From Bacillota bacterium (GTDB lineage Bacteria; Bacillota; Limnochordia; Darwinibacteriales; Darwinibacteriaceae): a stretch of DNA of 8,937 nt. This document shows, in pieces, positions 1 through 5,962 of this stretch. Positions within the stretch are counted from its first letter, which is position 1. Each line of letters starts with the position of its first letter. The notes under the pieces were generated by a model. It was given only the letters and a program-made list of their open reading frames with translations. It had not been told where the DNA came from and ran no database searches. The translations under genes were made by a program, and so were the position numbers. The stretch spans positions 1 to 8,937 of the forward strand of contig JAAZLB010000100.1 of the NCBI GenBank assembly GCA_012799535.1, in the 5' to 3' direction.

Positions 1-140
1 ACTTTGCCCCGATCGTTCCATTGAGCCAAACCTAAGGAAAGACCTTGGGCATCCGATTCATAAGCCTGTCGTCCATCCACATTGCCGTAATCTTCTACAA
101 CTATTACCGGTTTGTGTTTTAAAGTGGTAGGAATCTTCAT
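1..140 (-). CDS. N-terminal fragment of a conserved protein, possibly DUF6530 family
   Basis: The first 46 codons of a minus-strand gene run off the left edge. The start is ATG at 138-140, preceded by GGAGG (148-152 on the complement) with a 7-base gap, so the start is well supported. The visible protein begins MKIPTTLKHKPVIVVEDYG and continues through a VDGR segment and an SDAQGLSLGLAQW segment. There is no signal peptide or membrane helix in this part. The N-terminus resembles, from memory, small uncharacterised proteins of Bacillota filed as DUF6530; this assignment is tentative and no function is known to me. The gene has its own near-consensus promoter at 219-247 and is transcribed divergently from the DsrE-family gene, so the two may share regulation. 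Confidence 0.8.
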   Translation of the reverse strand, partial: MKIPTTLKHKPVIVVEDYGNVDGRQAYESDAQGLSLGLAQWNDRGK

Positions 141-174
141 ATTGTAGCCTCCATGACAATTAGCAATTGATTAT

Positions 175-214
175 TTCAGTAATTCAGTGATTCAGTAATC
201 TAGTAAATTACTAA
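175..214. repeat. Five imperfect 8-bp tandem repeats ending in a perfect palindrome; candidate operator
   Basis: Read on the plus strand, five octamers follow one another: TTCAGTAA, TTCAGTGA, TTCAGTAA, TCTAGTAA and ATTACTAA. The last two contain the perfect palindrome TAGTAA-A-TTACTA at 201-213. The predicted start of the minus-strand transcript (about 212) lies inside this palindrome, and the block also sits where the -35 region of a plus-strand promoter would be. A protein bound here could therefore block the minus gene and act on the plus gene. The repeat is seen directly; operator function is inference, and slipped-strand duplication of a neutral sequence is the alternative. Confidence 0.6.
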
Positions 215-218
215 CACC

Positions 219-247
219 AGTATAATTCAATCGAGTTTTCCCGTCAA
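219..247 (-). promoter_or_regulatory. Sigma-A promoter for the leftmost minus-strand gene
   Basis: On the minus strand the -35 box TTGACG (242-247) is separated by exactly 17 bases from the -10 box TATACT (219-224). This is one mismatch from consensus in each box and the best promoter match noticed in the window. Transcription should start near 212, giving a leader of about 70 bases that runs through the octamer repeats before the ribosome binding site at 148-152. Confidence 0.8.
221..226 (+). promoter_or_regulatory. Plus-strand TATAAT -10 box overlapping the divergent promoter
   Basis: A perfect TATAAT lies at 221-226 and shares four base pairs with the minus-strand -10 box (219-224). No good -35 box is found 16-18 bases upstream (the candidates are like ATCTAG), and there is no extended -10 TG. 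If used, it would start a transcript near 233 for the DsrE-family gene and would need an activator, perhaps one binding the repeats at 175-214. It could also be a chance match, as half of it is forced by the opposing -10 box. Confidence 0.4.
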
Positions 248-294
248 GTTTAGACTACCGCCCCTTATTCTGGCCATGGGGAGGAATTATTTAC

Positions 295-342
295 TTGGAA
301 GTGGAAAGAATCATTATCAATACTTTGGAGGGAAAACTATGA
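295..342 (+). other. Possible 15-codon leader reading frame coupled to the DsrE-family gene
   Basis: A strong GGGGAGG sequence at 278-284 has no in-frame use for the downstream gene, but 10 bases later a TTG opens a 15-codon frame (MEVERIIINTLEGKL). Its TGA at 340-342 overlaps the ATG of the next gene in an ATGA junction. This arrangement is typical of translational coupling. The frame is very short, starts with TTG and has slightly long spacing, so it may be accidental. Confidence 0.25.
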
Positions 343-680
343 AGAAGATTGCGATCGTCAGTTTTAATGGTGAAATGTCTTGTTTCGTCCACGCCTTACT
401 CAATGTATGGAATTACCACGAGAAAGGCTATGAGGCCGCTTTGATCGTGGAAGGTGCCTCCACTAAGAGACTTTTGGACATCAAAAAGTCACCTCAGGCC
501 AAATTGTGGACAAAAATTGTTGAAGCAGGATTAGTACGTTCTGTGTGTAAAGCCTGTGCAGCCCAACTGGGTTCATTAGAAGAGGCTGAAGCCCAGGGGT
601 TACCCATTGATGCGGCCTTGTCTGGCCATTCGGATTTAGAAGTCTTCACTGCTCAAGGTTACGAGATTATTCTATTCTAA
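339..680 (+). CDS. DsrE-family protein with CxxC motif
   Basis: A soluble cytoplasmic protein of 113 residues, the usual size for a single DsrE-like domain. It starts MKKIAIVSFNGE, followed by a cysteine at residue 15 in SCFVHALLN, a GYEAALIVEG strand, a VCKACA segment with Cys70 and Cys73, then GSLEEAEAQGLPI and SGH, and ends in YEIILF. This pattern fits the DsrE-like proteins of anaerobes, whose better-known relatives move sulfur on cysteines in sulfur oxidation or tRNA thiolation. The actual substrate here is unknown; Cys15 and the C70-x2-C73 pair are the obvious reactive residues. The start at 339 is chosen because GGAGGG (327-332) lies 6 bases upstream; an in-frame ATG at 276 has no ribosome binding site. 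It is followed after 41 bases by the gene at 722, probably in one transcript. Confidence 0.85.
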   Translation: MKKIAIVSFNGEMSCFVHALLNVWNYHEKGYEAALIVEGASTKRLLDIKKSPQAKLWTKIVEAGLVRSVCKACAAQLGSLEEAEAQGLPIDAALSGHSDLEVFTAQGYEIILF

Positions 681-721
681 AACTGGTCGAAAGGTATTAC
701 GCTATAGTGAGGTGATGGAAG

Positions 722-1150
722 GTGGTTGATAAGAAGGAGATTCATGAGGCCCGTGCAGTGGCCTACGAAGTTCTTGACTTGCTTCAACAGGTGGAAAAAC
801 AGCTCAAAAGCGCTCGTAACTGGGGTGTTTATGACATGCTTGGAGGTGGTTTTTTCTCCAGTTGGATCAAACACGGGAAGATCGACAAGGCAGATGCTTT
901 ATTAAGGCGGGTCAGCGAGAAACTACATGAGCTACAAAAAGAGTTAGGGGATATTCACTTGGGATTAGATTCTAGGGTGGACATTTCTAGTTTTCAACGC
1001 TTTGTAGACATTGCCTTCGATAATATTGTCTTCGATTGGATAACTCAGACCAAAATACAAGATAGTCTAAGCGAAGTGGCTAGGGTTTCTACAGAAGTGC
1101 GCCGGGTTATTTCTACCCTAGATCAGATAGAGCGAGATTATGGTCAATAA
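722..1150 (+). CDS. Conserved helical protein of unknown function (NWG-x2-D-x2-GGG motif)
   Basis: This gene encodes 142 residues, starting with GTG at 722 after a GAGGTGA site (709-715) with a 6-base gap; the ATG at 715 opens only a four-codon frame and is rejected. The protein is largely alpha-helical. A helix at about 5-31 is followed by a conserved-looking turn SARNWGVYDMLGGG (residues 30-43) and a KHGKIDKA segment (50-57). Two more heptad-like helices follow, about 56-76 and 110-140, with VFDW (103-106) between them. There is no signal peptide or membrane helix. I have an impression of similar proteins in lactobacilli and streptococci but cannot name a family or function. It is downstream of the DsrE-family gene, and its stop lies 4 bases before the terminator hairpin. 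Confidence 0.75.
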   Translation: MVDKKEIHEARAVAYEVLDLLQQVEKQLKSARNWGVYDMLGGGFFSSWIKHGKIDKADALLRRVSEKLHELQKELGDIHLGLDSRVDISSFQRFVDIAFDNIVFDWITQTKIQDSLSEVARVSTEVRRVISTLDQIERDYGQ

Positions 1151-1154
1151 AGAA

Positions 1155-1178
1155 ATAGAGCCAGTTGCCTGGCTCTAT
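1155..1178 (-). terminator. Hairpin terminator between convergent operons
   Basis: A perfect 10-bp stem, ATAGAGCCAG (1155-1164) with CTGGCTCTAT (1169-1178), closes a 4-base TTGC loop. On the minus strand it is followed by TTCTTTATT, a reasonable U-rich tail, so it should end the Bce transcript. The stop codon of the permease (1175-1177) lies inside the stem. On the plus strand the tail is ACACTAAC, not U-rich, so termination of the plus-strand pair here would be less efficient. Confidence 0.8.
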
Positions 1179-3139
1179 ACACTAACAATCTTGTAATACA
1201 CCCGCGCAGTTAGGGAATAGACTAGCCCATAGAAAAGGGCAAAAACCACAAAAGTACCGAGACAACACCAGGCAAAGAGCTGCACATTGGTGAGGTTAAA
1301 GACCATGAGCAGGCGAGTAATCATCTTAAAGGCGAAAAGAATATGGATTCCTGCGGTGACTAAAGGAAGAAAGAAGACCATCAGCACTTGGCTACGAATG
1401 GTTTTTTTCACTTCTTCTTGACCCATTCCCACTTGTTGCATGATCGCAAATCGTTTTTGATCATCATAACCTTCTGTAATTTGTTTGTAATAGATGATTA
1501 GTACTGTACCCATTACAAAGAGTGTACCTAGAAAAATACCGATGAAGAATAGTCCTCCGTAGAGCATATAGAAGCTATCTCTCTCTGCCGCTCGCGATTT
1601 GATGCTGATAGGCGGTGCCCCAATGCTTGCTCGCATTTCCTCATAGATCTCCAGTTCTTGTTTAGGAGAGCTGTCTAGCTCAAATCCCAAGTAATGAGTG
1701 AAACTACTGGCGCTTTCGCCATAAACTTTAGCTTGAGCTTGGCGTAATTCTTCTAGGATTTCGAGATCCTTAACTATCACAGAGTAGTTATTAAAGCTAT
1801 CTAGATGCCCCGTGAAGGGAGCGCTGTGATCTTTGACCGTAAAGGTTCGTTCTAGAACCGTTAGGGTCTCGTAGGGGTAACTGTTATCTGAACAGAGTAT
1901 TATCTCATCTTCTTCCAACGATAGAGGTTTATTGACTATTCTTTGATAGTCAGCTAAGTTTAGGAAACTTAAAAACCCAACGTTCGGCGAAAAATCAGAA
2001 AAATATTCTCGTCCAACCAAAAAGGAGTCCCCCTCTTGGGCAACGGTTATGGTCAGATCGCGAAAGTCTACTGATTCTTGGGGCTGCAGATCATGTTGTT
2101 CTAGGATGGAAAAAGCTTGACTACGTATAGTACCCACATCTACATTTTCCACGTCGTACACCTTAATTTCAATGCTCCGGGGGAATCGATTGCGTAGTTG
2201 GTCTTCTACACCTACATAGAGGGCGAAGGTGGTGGATAGGGTAACTAAAACTGCAGTAGAGAGAATACAGATATTGGCTAAACCAACGGCGTTTTGTTTC
2301 ATCCGAAACAGTAAACCAGAAATCGCAGTAAAATGGCGAGGTTGGTAGTAAAATTCTTTATTGCTCCGCAGCAACTTCAGAATTCCTACACTTCCTGCAG
2401 TGAAGAGACTATAGGTGCCGACCATGACTAAAAGAACCGCAAGGAAAAACCGACTAAAGGCTTGTAGTGGTGATTCGGTGATTAGGGCAATATAGTAGCC
2501 CGCTCCTAGAGAGATCGCCCCAATTAGGATCAACAACCATTTGGTTTTAGGTTCCCGCTCGCCCATTTGCTCACTACGGAGAAGTTCAATTGGTTTAGCT
2601 AGTTGGATTTGGCCTAGATTGTAAAAAAGGGAAAGAGCAAAAATTCCACCAAACAGAGCCACACTAGTACTTATTGACGAAAACGGTATCTCAAAAGCCA
2701 AGGGCACATTGAAGGCGATAAGTTTAAGCAGCACCAAGAACATTAGCTTTGAAAGGATCATTCCGCTGATTATACCAACCGTTAAGCCAAGAAGGGCAAT
2801 GAAAAGGGTCTCCCAAAACATGATCTTGGCCAAATGCCTCTTTTCCATACCTAAGATGTTGAACAGCCCAAATTCTTTTTTGCGCCTTTTGATTAAAAAG
2901 CTATTGGTGTACAGCAGAAAGATGGTAGAGAAAATAGCTATGACGATCACACCAAAAAAGAGCAGTACTTTGAGCTCGGTGCCCCCACTCATTTGGTTCA
3001 AAGCTTCATTTACTGAGATTGCGTGCATGATAAAGTACATACAGATGGTGCCAATACAGGTGAGCAGATAGGCTCGATAGGTTTGGGAGTTCTTCTTAAG
3101 ATTATTCAGTGCCAACTTTTGATAAAAAAACCTAGGCAT
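1175..3139 (-). CDS. bceB: BceB-like peptide-sensing/detoxification ABC permease
   Basis: This 654-residue FtsX-type permease is close to the length of Bacillus subtilis BceB (about 646). Ten membrane helices can be seen, near residues 23-41, 57-77, 109-129, 158-178, 200-219, 231-255, 284-308, 526-550, 584-605 and 619-642. Between helices 7 and 8 lies an external domain of about 215 residues (309-524), the mark of the BceB/VraG group. That domain recognises bacitracin-like or other peptides bound to cell-wall lipid precursors. RRKKEFGLFNILGM after helix 2 and KRFAIMQQVGMG after helix 8 are the cytoplasmic coupling segments of the two FtsX halves. ATG at 3139 is preferred, with AGGTGG 8 bases upstream and an 8-base overlap with the ATPase gene; a TTG at 3160 would add seven residues without a site of its own. 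Such permeases also pass the signal to the partner kinase. Confidence 0.93.
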   Translation of the reverse strand: MPRFFYQKLALNNLKKNSQTYRAYLLTCIGTICMYFIMHAISVNEALNQMSGGTELKVLLFFGVIVIAIFSTIFLLYTNSFLIKRRKKEFGLFNILGMEKRHLAKIMFWETLFIALLGLTVGIISGMILSKLMFLVLLKLIAFNVPLAFEIPFSSISTSVALFGGIFALSLFYNLGQIQLAKPIELLRSEQMGEREPKTKWLLILIGAISLGAGYYIALITESPLQAFSRFFLAVLLVMVGTYSLFTAGSVGILKLLRSNKEFYYQPRHFTAISGLLFRMKQNAVGLANICILSTAVLVTLSTTFALYVGVEDQLRNRFPRSIEIKVYDVENVDVGTIRSQAFSILEQHDLQPQESVDFRDLTITVAQEGDSFLVGREYFSDFSPNVGFLSFLNLADYQRIVNKPLSLEEDEIILCSDNSYPYETLTVLERTFTVKDHSAPFTGHLDSFNNYSVIVKDLEILEELRQAQAKVYGESASSFTHYLGFELDSSPKQELEIYEEMRASIGAPPISIKSRAAERDSFYMLYGGLFFIGIFLGTLFVMGTVLIIYYKQITEGYDDQKRFAIMQQVGMGQEEVKKTIRSQVLMVFFLPLVTAGIHILFAFKMITRLLMVFNLTNVQLFAWCCLGTFVVFALFYGLVYSLTARVYYKIVSV

Positions 3140-3899
3140 GACGTTCACCACCTGTAGCAATGGTGGTTAGGGTGTCACTAATTTTCTGATACATCTCCTC
3201 CGTGGATAGGGAAGTCTTATAAAGTTGATGAAAAACCTCTCCGTCTTTAATAAACAAGACCCGCTTAGCATGGGCAGCTGCTTGGGTGCTGTGGGTGACC
3301 ATGAGAATGGTTTGCCCCTGTTCATTAATCTCCGTAAACAATCTGAGTAAAGAGGCAGTGGCTTTAGAATCCAAGGCTCCTGTTGGTTCGTCAGCTAAGA
3401 CAAGTTGGGGTCTAGTGATCAAGGCTCTGGCTACTGCTGCCCTTTGTTTCTCTCCCCCTGAGACTTCGTAGGGGTATTTATTAATAATAGGGGTAATGCC
3501 CAGTTGCCTAGCGATAGGTAGCAGACGCTTATTCATTTCTAAGTGGGATTCTCCAGCTAAGACTAGGGGAAGAAAGATGTTGTCTTGGATCGAGAAAGTA
3601 TCTAGTAGATTGAAATCTTGAAATACGAAACCCAGATTATCGCGGCGAAAGGCAGAGATTTCTCGCTCTGAGATTTCAGCTAGATTCTTGCCATTAAGTA
3701 ATACTTCCCCACTAGTGGGCTTATCTAGGGCAGCAAGGATGTTTAATAGGGTAGTCTTACCTGAACCAGACTCCCCCATAATGGCCACATATTCTCCTTT
3801 TTCTACACTAAAGGACACATTAGACAAGGCCTGAACTTTGTGACTACCAAAACGGGTTGTATAGACTTTTTTGAGATTATTCACCTCTAAAATATGCAT
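3132..3899 (-). CDS. bceA: BceA-like ABC transporter ATPase
   Basis: The ATP-binding subunit of the Bce transporter is 255 residues long. It has Walker A GESGSGKTT (42-50), the Q-loop glutamine at 94 in FQDFNLLD, the signature SGGEK (147-151), Walker B LVLADE (166-171) with catalytic Glu171, the D-loop ALDS and the switch histidine 203. The sequence belongs to the MacB/LolD/BceA clade. After the core there is a C-terminal extension of about 50 residues. The start ATG has GGAGG (3907-3911) 7 bases upstream. The gene overlaps the permease gene by 8 bases, so the two are translated together. It has its own promoter and a BceR-type operator upstream, as expected for a transporter gene pair induced by the regulator encoded next door. 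Confidence 0.95.
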   Translation of the reverse strand: MHILEVNNLKKVYTTRFGSHKVQALSNVSFSVEKGEYVAIMGESGSGKTTLLNILAALDKPTSGEVLLNGKNLAEISEREISAFRRDNLGFVFQDFNLLDTFSIQDNIFLPLVLAGESHLEMNKRLLPIARQLGITPIINKYPYEVSGGEKQRAAVARALITRPQLVLADEPTGALDSKATASLLRLFTEINEQGQTILMVTHSTQAAAHAKRVLFIKDGEVFHQLYKTSLSTEEMYQKISDTLTTIATGGERHA

Positions 3900-3932
3900 G
3901 GTATTACCTCCATTTCAACTTGGTTCAGGCTA

Positions 3933-3962
3933 AGTATAACAAAGGGCCGAAATGGGTTGCCA
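3933..3962 (-). promoter_or_regulatory. Promoter for the bceAB-like pair
   Basis: On the minus strand a good -10 box TATACT lies at 3933-3938. The best upstream match is weak, TGGCAA at 3957-3962 with an 18-base spacer. A poor -35 box fits a promoter that depends on an activator bound upstream. Transcription would start near 3926, about 15 bases before the ribosome binding site. Confidence 0.65.
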
Positions 3963-3971
3963 TGGCTTTGG

Positions 3972-4007
3972 CTTACATTTCCGCCCCTAAACTTACATGT
4001 TTGTAAG
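3972..4007 (-). promoter_or_regulatory. BceR-type operator: inverted repeat plus phased half site
   Basis: A perfect inverted repeat CTTACA-N4-TGTAAG occupies 3992-4007. It fits the TNACA-N4-TGTAA core known for BceR-like regulators of Bacillota. A second copy of one half, TGTAAG on the minus strand (3972-3977), lies exactly 20 bp nearer the promoter, so on the same helix face, separated by a 14-bp stretch containing GGGGCGG. Published Bce-type promoters are described as having a main site plus a weaker secondary site, and this layout looks the same. The operator begins 7 bases after the end of the kinase gene. Confidence 0.8.
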
Positions 4008-4013
4008 GTAATC

Positions 4014-5018
4014 CTATTTCACCTGCAGATTCACGCGATCTAATCCAATTTTTACCTTAGTTCCTTCACCAACCACTGATTCTACTTCAATAGGGTGACC
4101 AAGCTGGTCTAAAATGAGCTTACACAAGTATAAACCAATTCCCGTAGACTTTTGATCGATGCGACCTCGGTAGCCCGTAAACCCTTTCTCGAAAATTCGG
4201 GGTAAATCTTCTGGGGCAATACCCCAACCAGTATCTTCAATCACTAAAAACTGACCTCGCTTTAACGATGCGTCGAGATAGATGGCAATTGAGCCTTCGG
4301 TAGTATATTTCAAGGAGTTGGATAAGATTTGTTCAATGACAAAACCGAGCCATTTCGCATCTGTTAATACTGCTTGATTGAGATTTCCCACACTTAACCC
4401 AATCTTTTTTTGAATAAACATCTTGGCGTATTTACGTACCGCGGGACGGACGATTTCATCTAGATTATAACTTTGAAATACAAAATCCGACGTGGGACTC
4501 TCGATCCTAAGAAAATGGAGCACCATTTCTACATACTGTTCGATCTTAAAAAGCTCCAAGGCTAGTTCGGCACTTTGCTCATTGGGTCGGTCTTGCAGAA
4601 GCAAATCCATGGCCGCAATGGGTGTCTTAATTTGGTGGGCCCATAGCGTATAGTAATCCTCTAATTCTTGCCGATTTTTGTCCCCATCTAAAACTAACTT
4701 TGCTTGGTGATCAAAGAGTATTTTGATTAGGTCTTGATACAATGCTTCTAGTTCATCTTTGGGCTCGGGAAGTCCATCAAGAGTGATCGTAACTGAAGAT
4801 TGTAGGTTTGATAGTTGTCCATAACGCTTCAGAAAACGGGGGAAGGAAAAGCTAAAAAAGATGGCTCCCACAAATATGGATAAAAGAGCTGCGTAGCCAA
4901 CTGCTGCAACTGGTAGCCCATGGAGAAAGAGTACTAGGGCGAAGATGAGGGCGGACAGGCCGAAAAGGGCTAGCCAGGTTCTATTTCTATGAAAGTAGGC
5001 TAATAGGGGCATTTTCAT
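4014..5018 (-). CDS. bceS: BceS-like intramembrane-sensing histidine kinase
   Basis: This 334-residue kinase is the usual size for the BceS group. Two membrane helices (about 15-33 and 38-58) are joined by only a few residues, so there is no external sensor domain; these kinases take their signal from the BceAB-type transporter. The phosphoacceptor is His128 in WAHQIKTPIAAM. The ATPase part shows the N-box Asn234 (QILSNSLKYT), G1 box DTGWGI (262-267), F-box RIFEKGFTG (274-282) and G2 box GIGLYL (293-298), all intact. The ATG overlaps the stop of the regulator gene in an ATGA junction (5015-5018), so translation is coupled; the ribosome site itself is weak. A second ATG two codons later is possible. 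No terminator follows before the transporter promoter, so some read-through into bceAB is likely. Confidence 0.94.
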   Translation of the reverse strand: MKMPLLAYFHRNRTWLALFGLSALIFALVLFLHGLPVAAVGYAALLSIFVGAIFFSFSFPRFLKRYGQLSNLQSSVTITLDGLPEPKDELEALYQDLIKILFDHQAKLVLDGDKNRQELEDYYTLWAHQIKTPIAAMDLLLQDRPNEQSAELALELFKIEQYVEMVLHFLRIESPTSDFVFQSYNLDEIVRPAVRKYAKMFIQKKIGLSVGNLNQAVLTDAKWLGFVIEQILSNSLKYTTEGSIAIYLDASLKRGQFLVIEDTGWGIAPEDLPRIFEKGFTGYRGRIDQKSTGIGLYLCKLILDQLGHPIEVESVVGEGTKVKIGLDRVNLQVK

Positions 5019-5692
5019 GATTGCACCACATAGCCTTGCCCCTTTTTCGTTAGGATAAAGTCCTCTAGGCCGATAGAATCTAATTTACGGCGCAAGCGGG
5101 CAATATTAACAGTGAGGGTGTTTTCATCCACATAACTGTCTGTTTCCCAAAGTCGGGTCATGAGGGTCTCTCTACTGACTACCACATCTTTGTTTTCTAG
5201 TAAGGTCTGGAGGATTTTATGCTCATTACGGGTTAGATCAACCTTTTGTCCTTCGAAAGAGAGGGTAAAATCACTAAGATTTAAGATGGCTCCTTGGTGT
5301 TCGAGCAAAGTGGTTTGACCAGTAAAATCATAGGTGCGGCGGAGTAGGGCTTGGATTTTCGCAGTGAGTACCGTCAGGTCAAAAGGTTTGGCTATAAAAT
5401 CGTCACCGCCCATATTGATTGCGAGCACAATATTCATGTTATCAGAAGCGGACGAGATGAACATAATGGGTACCTTGGAGAGCTTACGAATTTCACTACA
5501 CCAATGGTAGCCATTGAAAAAAGGTAGGCCAATGTCCATTAACACTAACTGAGGATCGAAGTTGATGAATTCACCAAGGACATCTTGAAAATCTGTTATG
5601 TATTTAGCTTCATAACCCCAGCTAGTAATATGTTTGGCTACAGTTTTGGCAATTACTAGATCGTCCTCAACAACTAGGATCTTATAGAGCAT
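5015..5692 (-). CDS. bceR: BceR-like OmpR-family response regulator
   Basis: This is a 225-residue two-domain regulator. The receiver (1-115) has the acidic pocket in VVEDD (7-11), phosphoacceptor Asp53 in LVLMDIGLP, Ser80 in the switch position and Lys102 in AKPF. The motif GYHWCSEIR after Asp53 is typical of the BceR branch. The C-terminal winged helix (about 128-225) contains TRNEHKIL, the recognition helix DENTLTVNIARLRRKL and the wing KKGQGYVV. It should bind the CTTACA-N4-TGTAAG site in front of bceA. The start ATG follows GGAGG (5700-5704) by 7 bases. It is the second gene of a transcript starting near 5903, lying 23 bases after the small membrane gene. Confidence 0.95.
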   Translation of the reverse strand: MLYKILVVEDDLVIAKTVAKHITSWGYEAKYITDFQDVLGEFINFDPQLVLMDIGLPFFNGYHWCSEIRKLSKVPIMFISSASDNMNIVLAINMGGDDFIAKPFDLTVLTAKIQALLRRTYDFTGQTTLLEHQGAILNLSDFTLSFEGQKVDLTRNEHKILQTLLENKDVVVSRETLMTRLWETDSYVDENTLTVNIARLRRKLDSIGLEDFILTKKGQGYVVQS

Positions 5693-5715
5693 TAGCTCAC
5701 CTCCCCTACGTTGGT

Positions 5716-5877
5716 TTAAACATTTTTGAAGGGTAAATTAGCTATAACTAGACCTAAAAGCACCCCACCGATGAGATAATATACACTGCCTAGTGGGGTG
5801 TAAAGAAGAATACCGAGACCCGTGGAAACACCGAAAAACACCCAGTTTGCCTCATGTTTCTTTCCTGTTTTACTCAT
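5716..5877 (-). CDS. 53-residue two-helix membrane protein heading the bceRS operon
   Basis: A short gene with every mark of being real. ATG at 5875-5877 has AGGAGG (core 5886-5890) 8 bases upstream, and a near-consensus promoter ends about 26 bases before it. The TAA stop at 5716-5718 lies 23 bases before the regulator gene. The protein starts MSKTGKKHEANW, a basic cytoplasmic tail, then has two hydrophobic stretches (about residues 12-26 and 32-48). These are joined by the short turn YTPLGS, and the protein ends LPFKNV. It is too short and plain for me to assign a family. Its place suggests a co-expressed accessory of the peptide-sensing system, for example a small partner of the kinase or permease, but an unrelated small protein using a shared promoter is possible. 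The coding region contains an 8-bp inverted repeat (5761-5768 with 5793-5800) that could form a hairpin in the messenger. Confidence 0.8.
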   Translation of the reverse strand: MSKTGKKHEANWVFFGVSTGLGILLYTPLGSVYYLIGGVLLGLVIANLPFKNV

Positions 5878-5909
5878 GGGATCTGCCTCCTCAAAGTCCT
5901 GCTACTTTG

Positions 5910-5938
5910 ACTATACTTGATGCAAAGGTGATTTGCAA
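5910..5938 (-). promoter_or_regulatory. Sigma-A promoter for the small gene-bceR-bceS operon
   Basis: On the minus strand TTGCAA (5933-5938) and TATAGT (5910-5915) are separated by exactly 17 bases. Transcription would start near 5903, giving a leader of roughly 25 bases. No BceR-type TNACA-N4-TGTAA site is visible here, so unlike the transporter promoter this one is probably not autoregulated. Confidence 0.8.
5921..5937. promoter_or_regulatory. Inverted repeat over the bceRS promoter; candidate operator
   Basis: The perfect inverted repeat TGCAAA-N5-TTTGCA covers most of the -35 box and half of the spacer of the promoter at 5910-5938. A repressor bound here would block RNA polymerase. The repeat is directly visible; no specific regulator can be named, and since TTGCAA is itself a palindrome some symmetry comes for free. 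Confidence 0.45.
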
Positions 5939-5962
5939 CAGTTTTCACAAAATTTGCTCTCT

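Noticed and set aside
175..214. Octamer repeats as a CRISPR array or plasmid iterons
   Set aside because: The units are only 8 bp with no spacers, and there is no cas or replication gene nearby; a promoter-associated operator or neutral tandem repeat fits better.
276..338. Upstream in-frame ATG that would lengthen the DsrE-family protein by 21 residues
   Set aside because: No ribosome binding site precedes 276, the added residues do not look like the DsrE fold, and the ATG at 339 has GGAGGG at ideal spacing and begins with the expected first strand.
2709..3071. Plus-strand open frame of 120 codons opposite the permease
   Set aside because: It lies entirely inside a conserved membrane-protein gene on the other strand, lacks a ribosome site, and its basic, serine-rich translation is a typical shadow of hydrophobic codons.
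3140..3160. TTG start seven codons upstream for the permease
   Set aside because: It would lie deeper in the ATPase gene without its own ribosome site; ATG at 3139 has AGGTGG 8 bases upstream and gives the usual short N-terminus of BceB proteins.
3992..4007. The CTTACA/TGTAAG inverted repeat as a terminator for the kinase gene
   Set aside because: A 6-bp AT-rich stem followed by TTTAGGGG is too weak and lacks a T run; its match to the BceR operator core explains it better.
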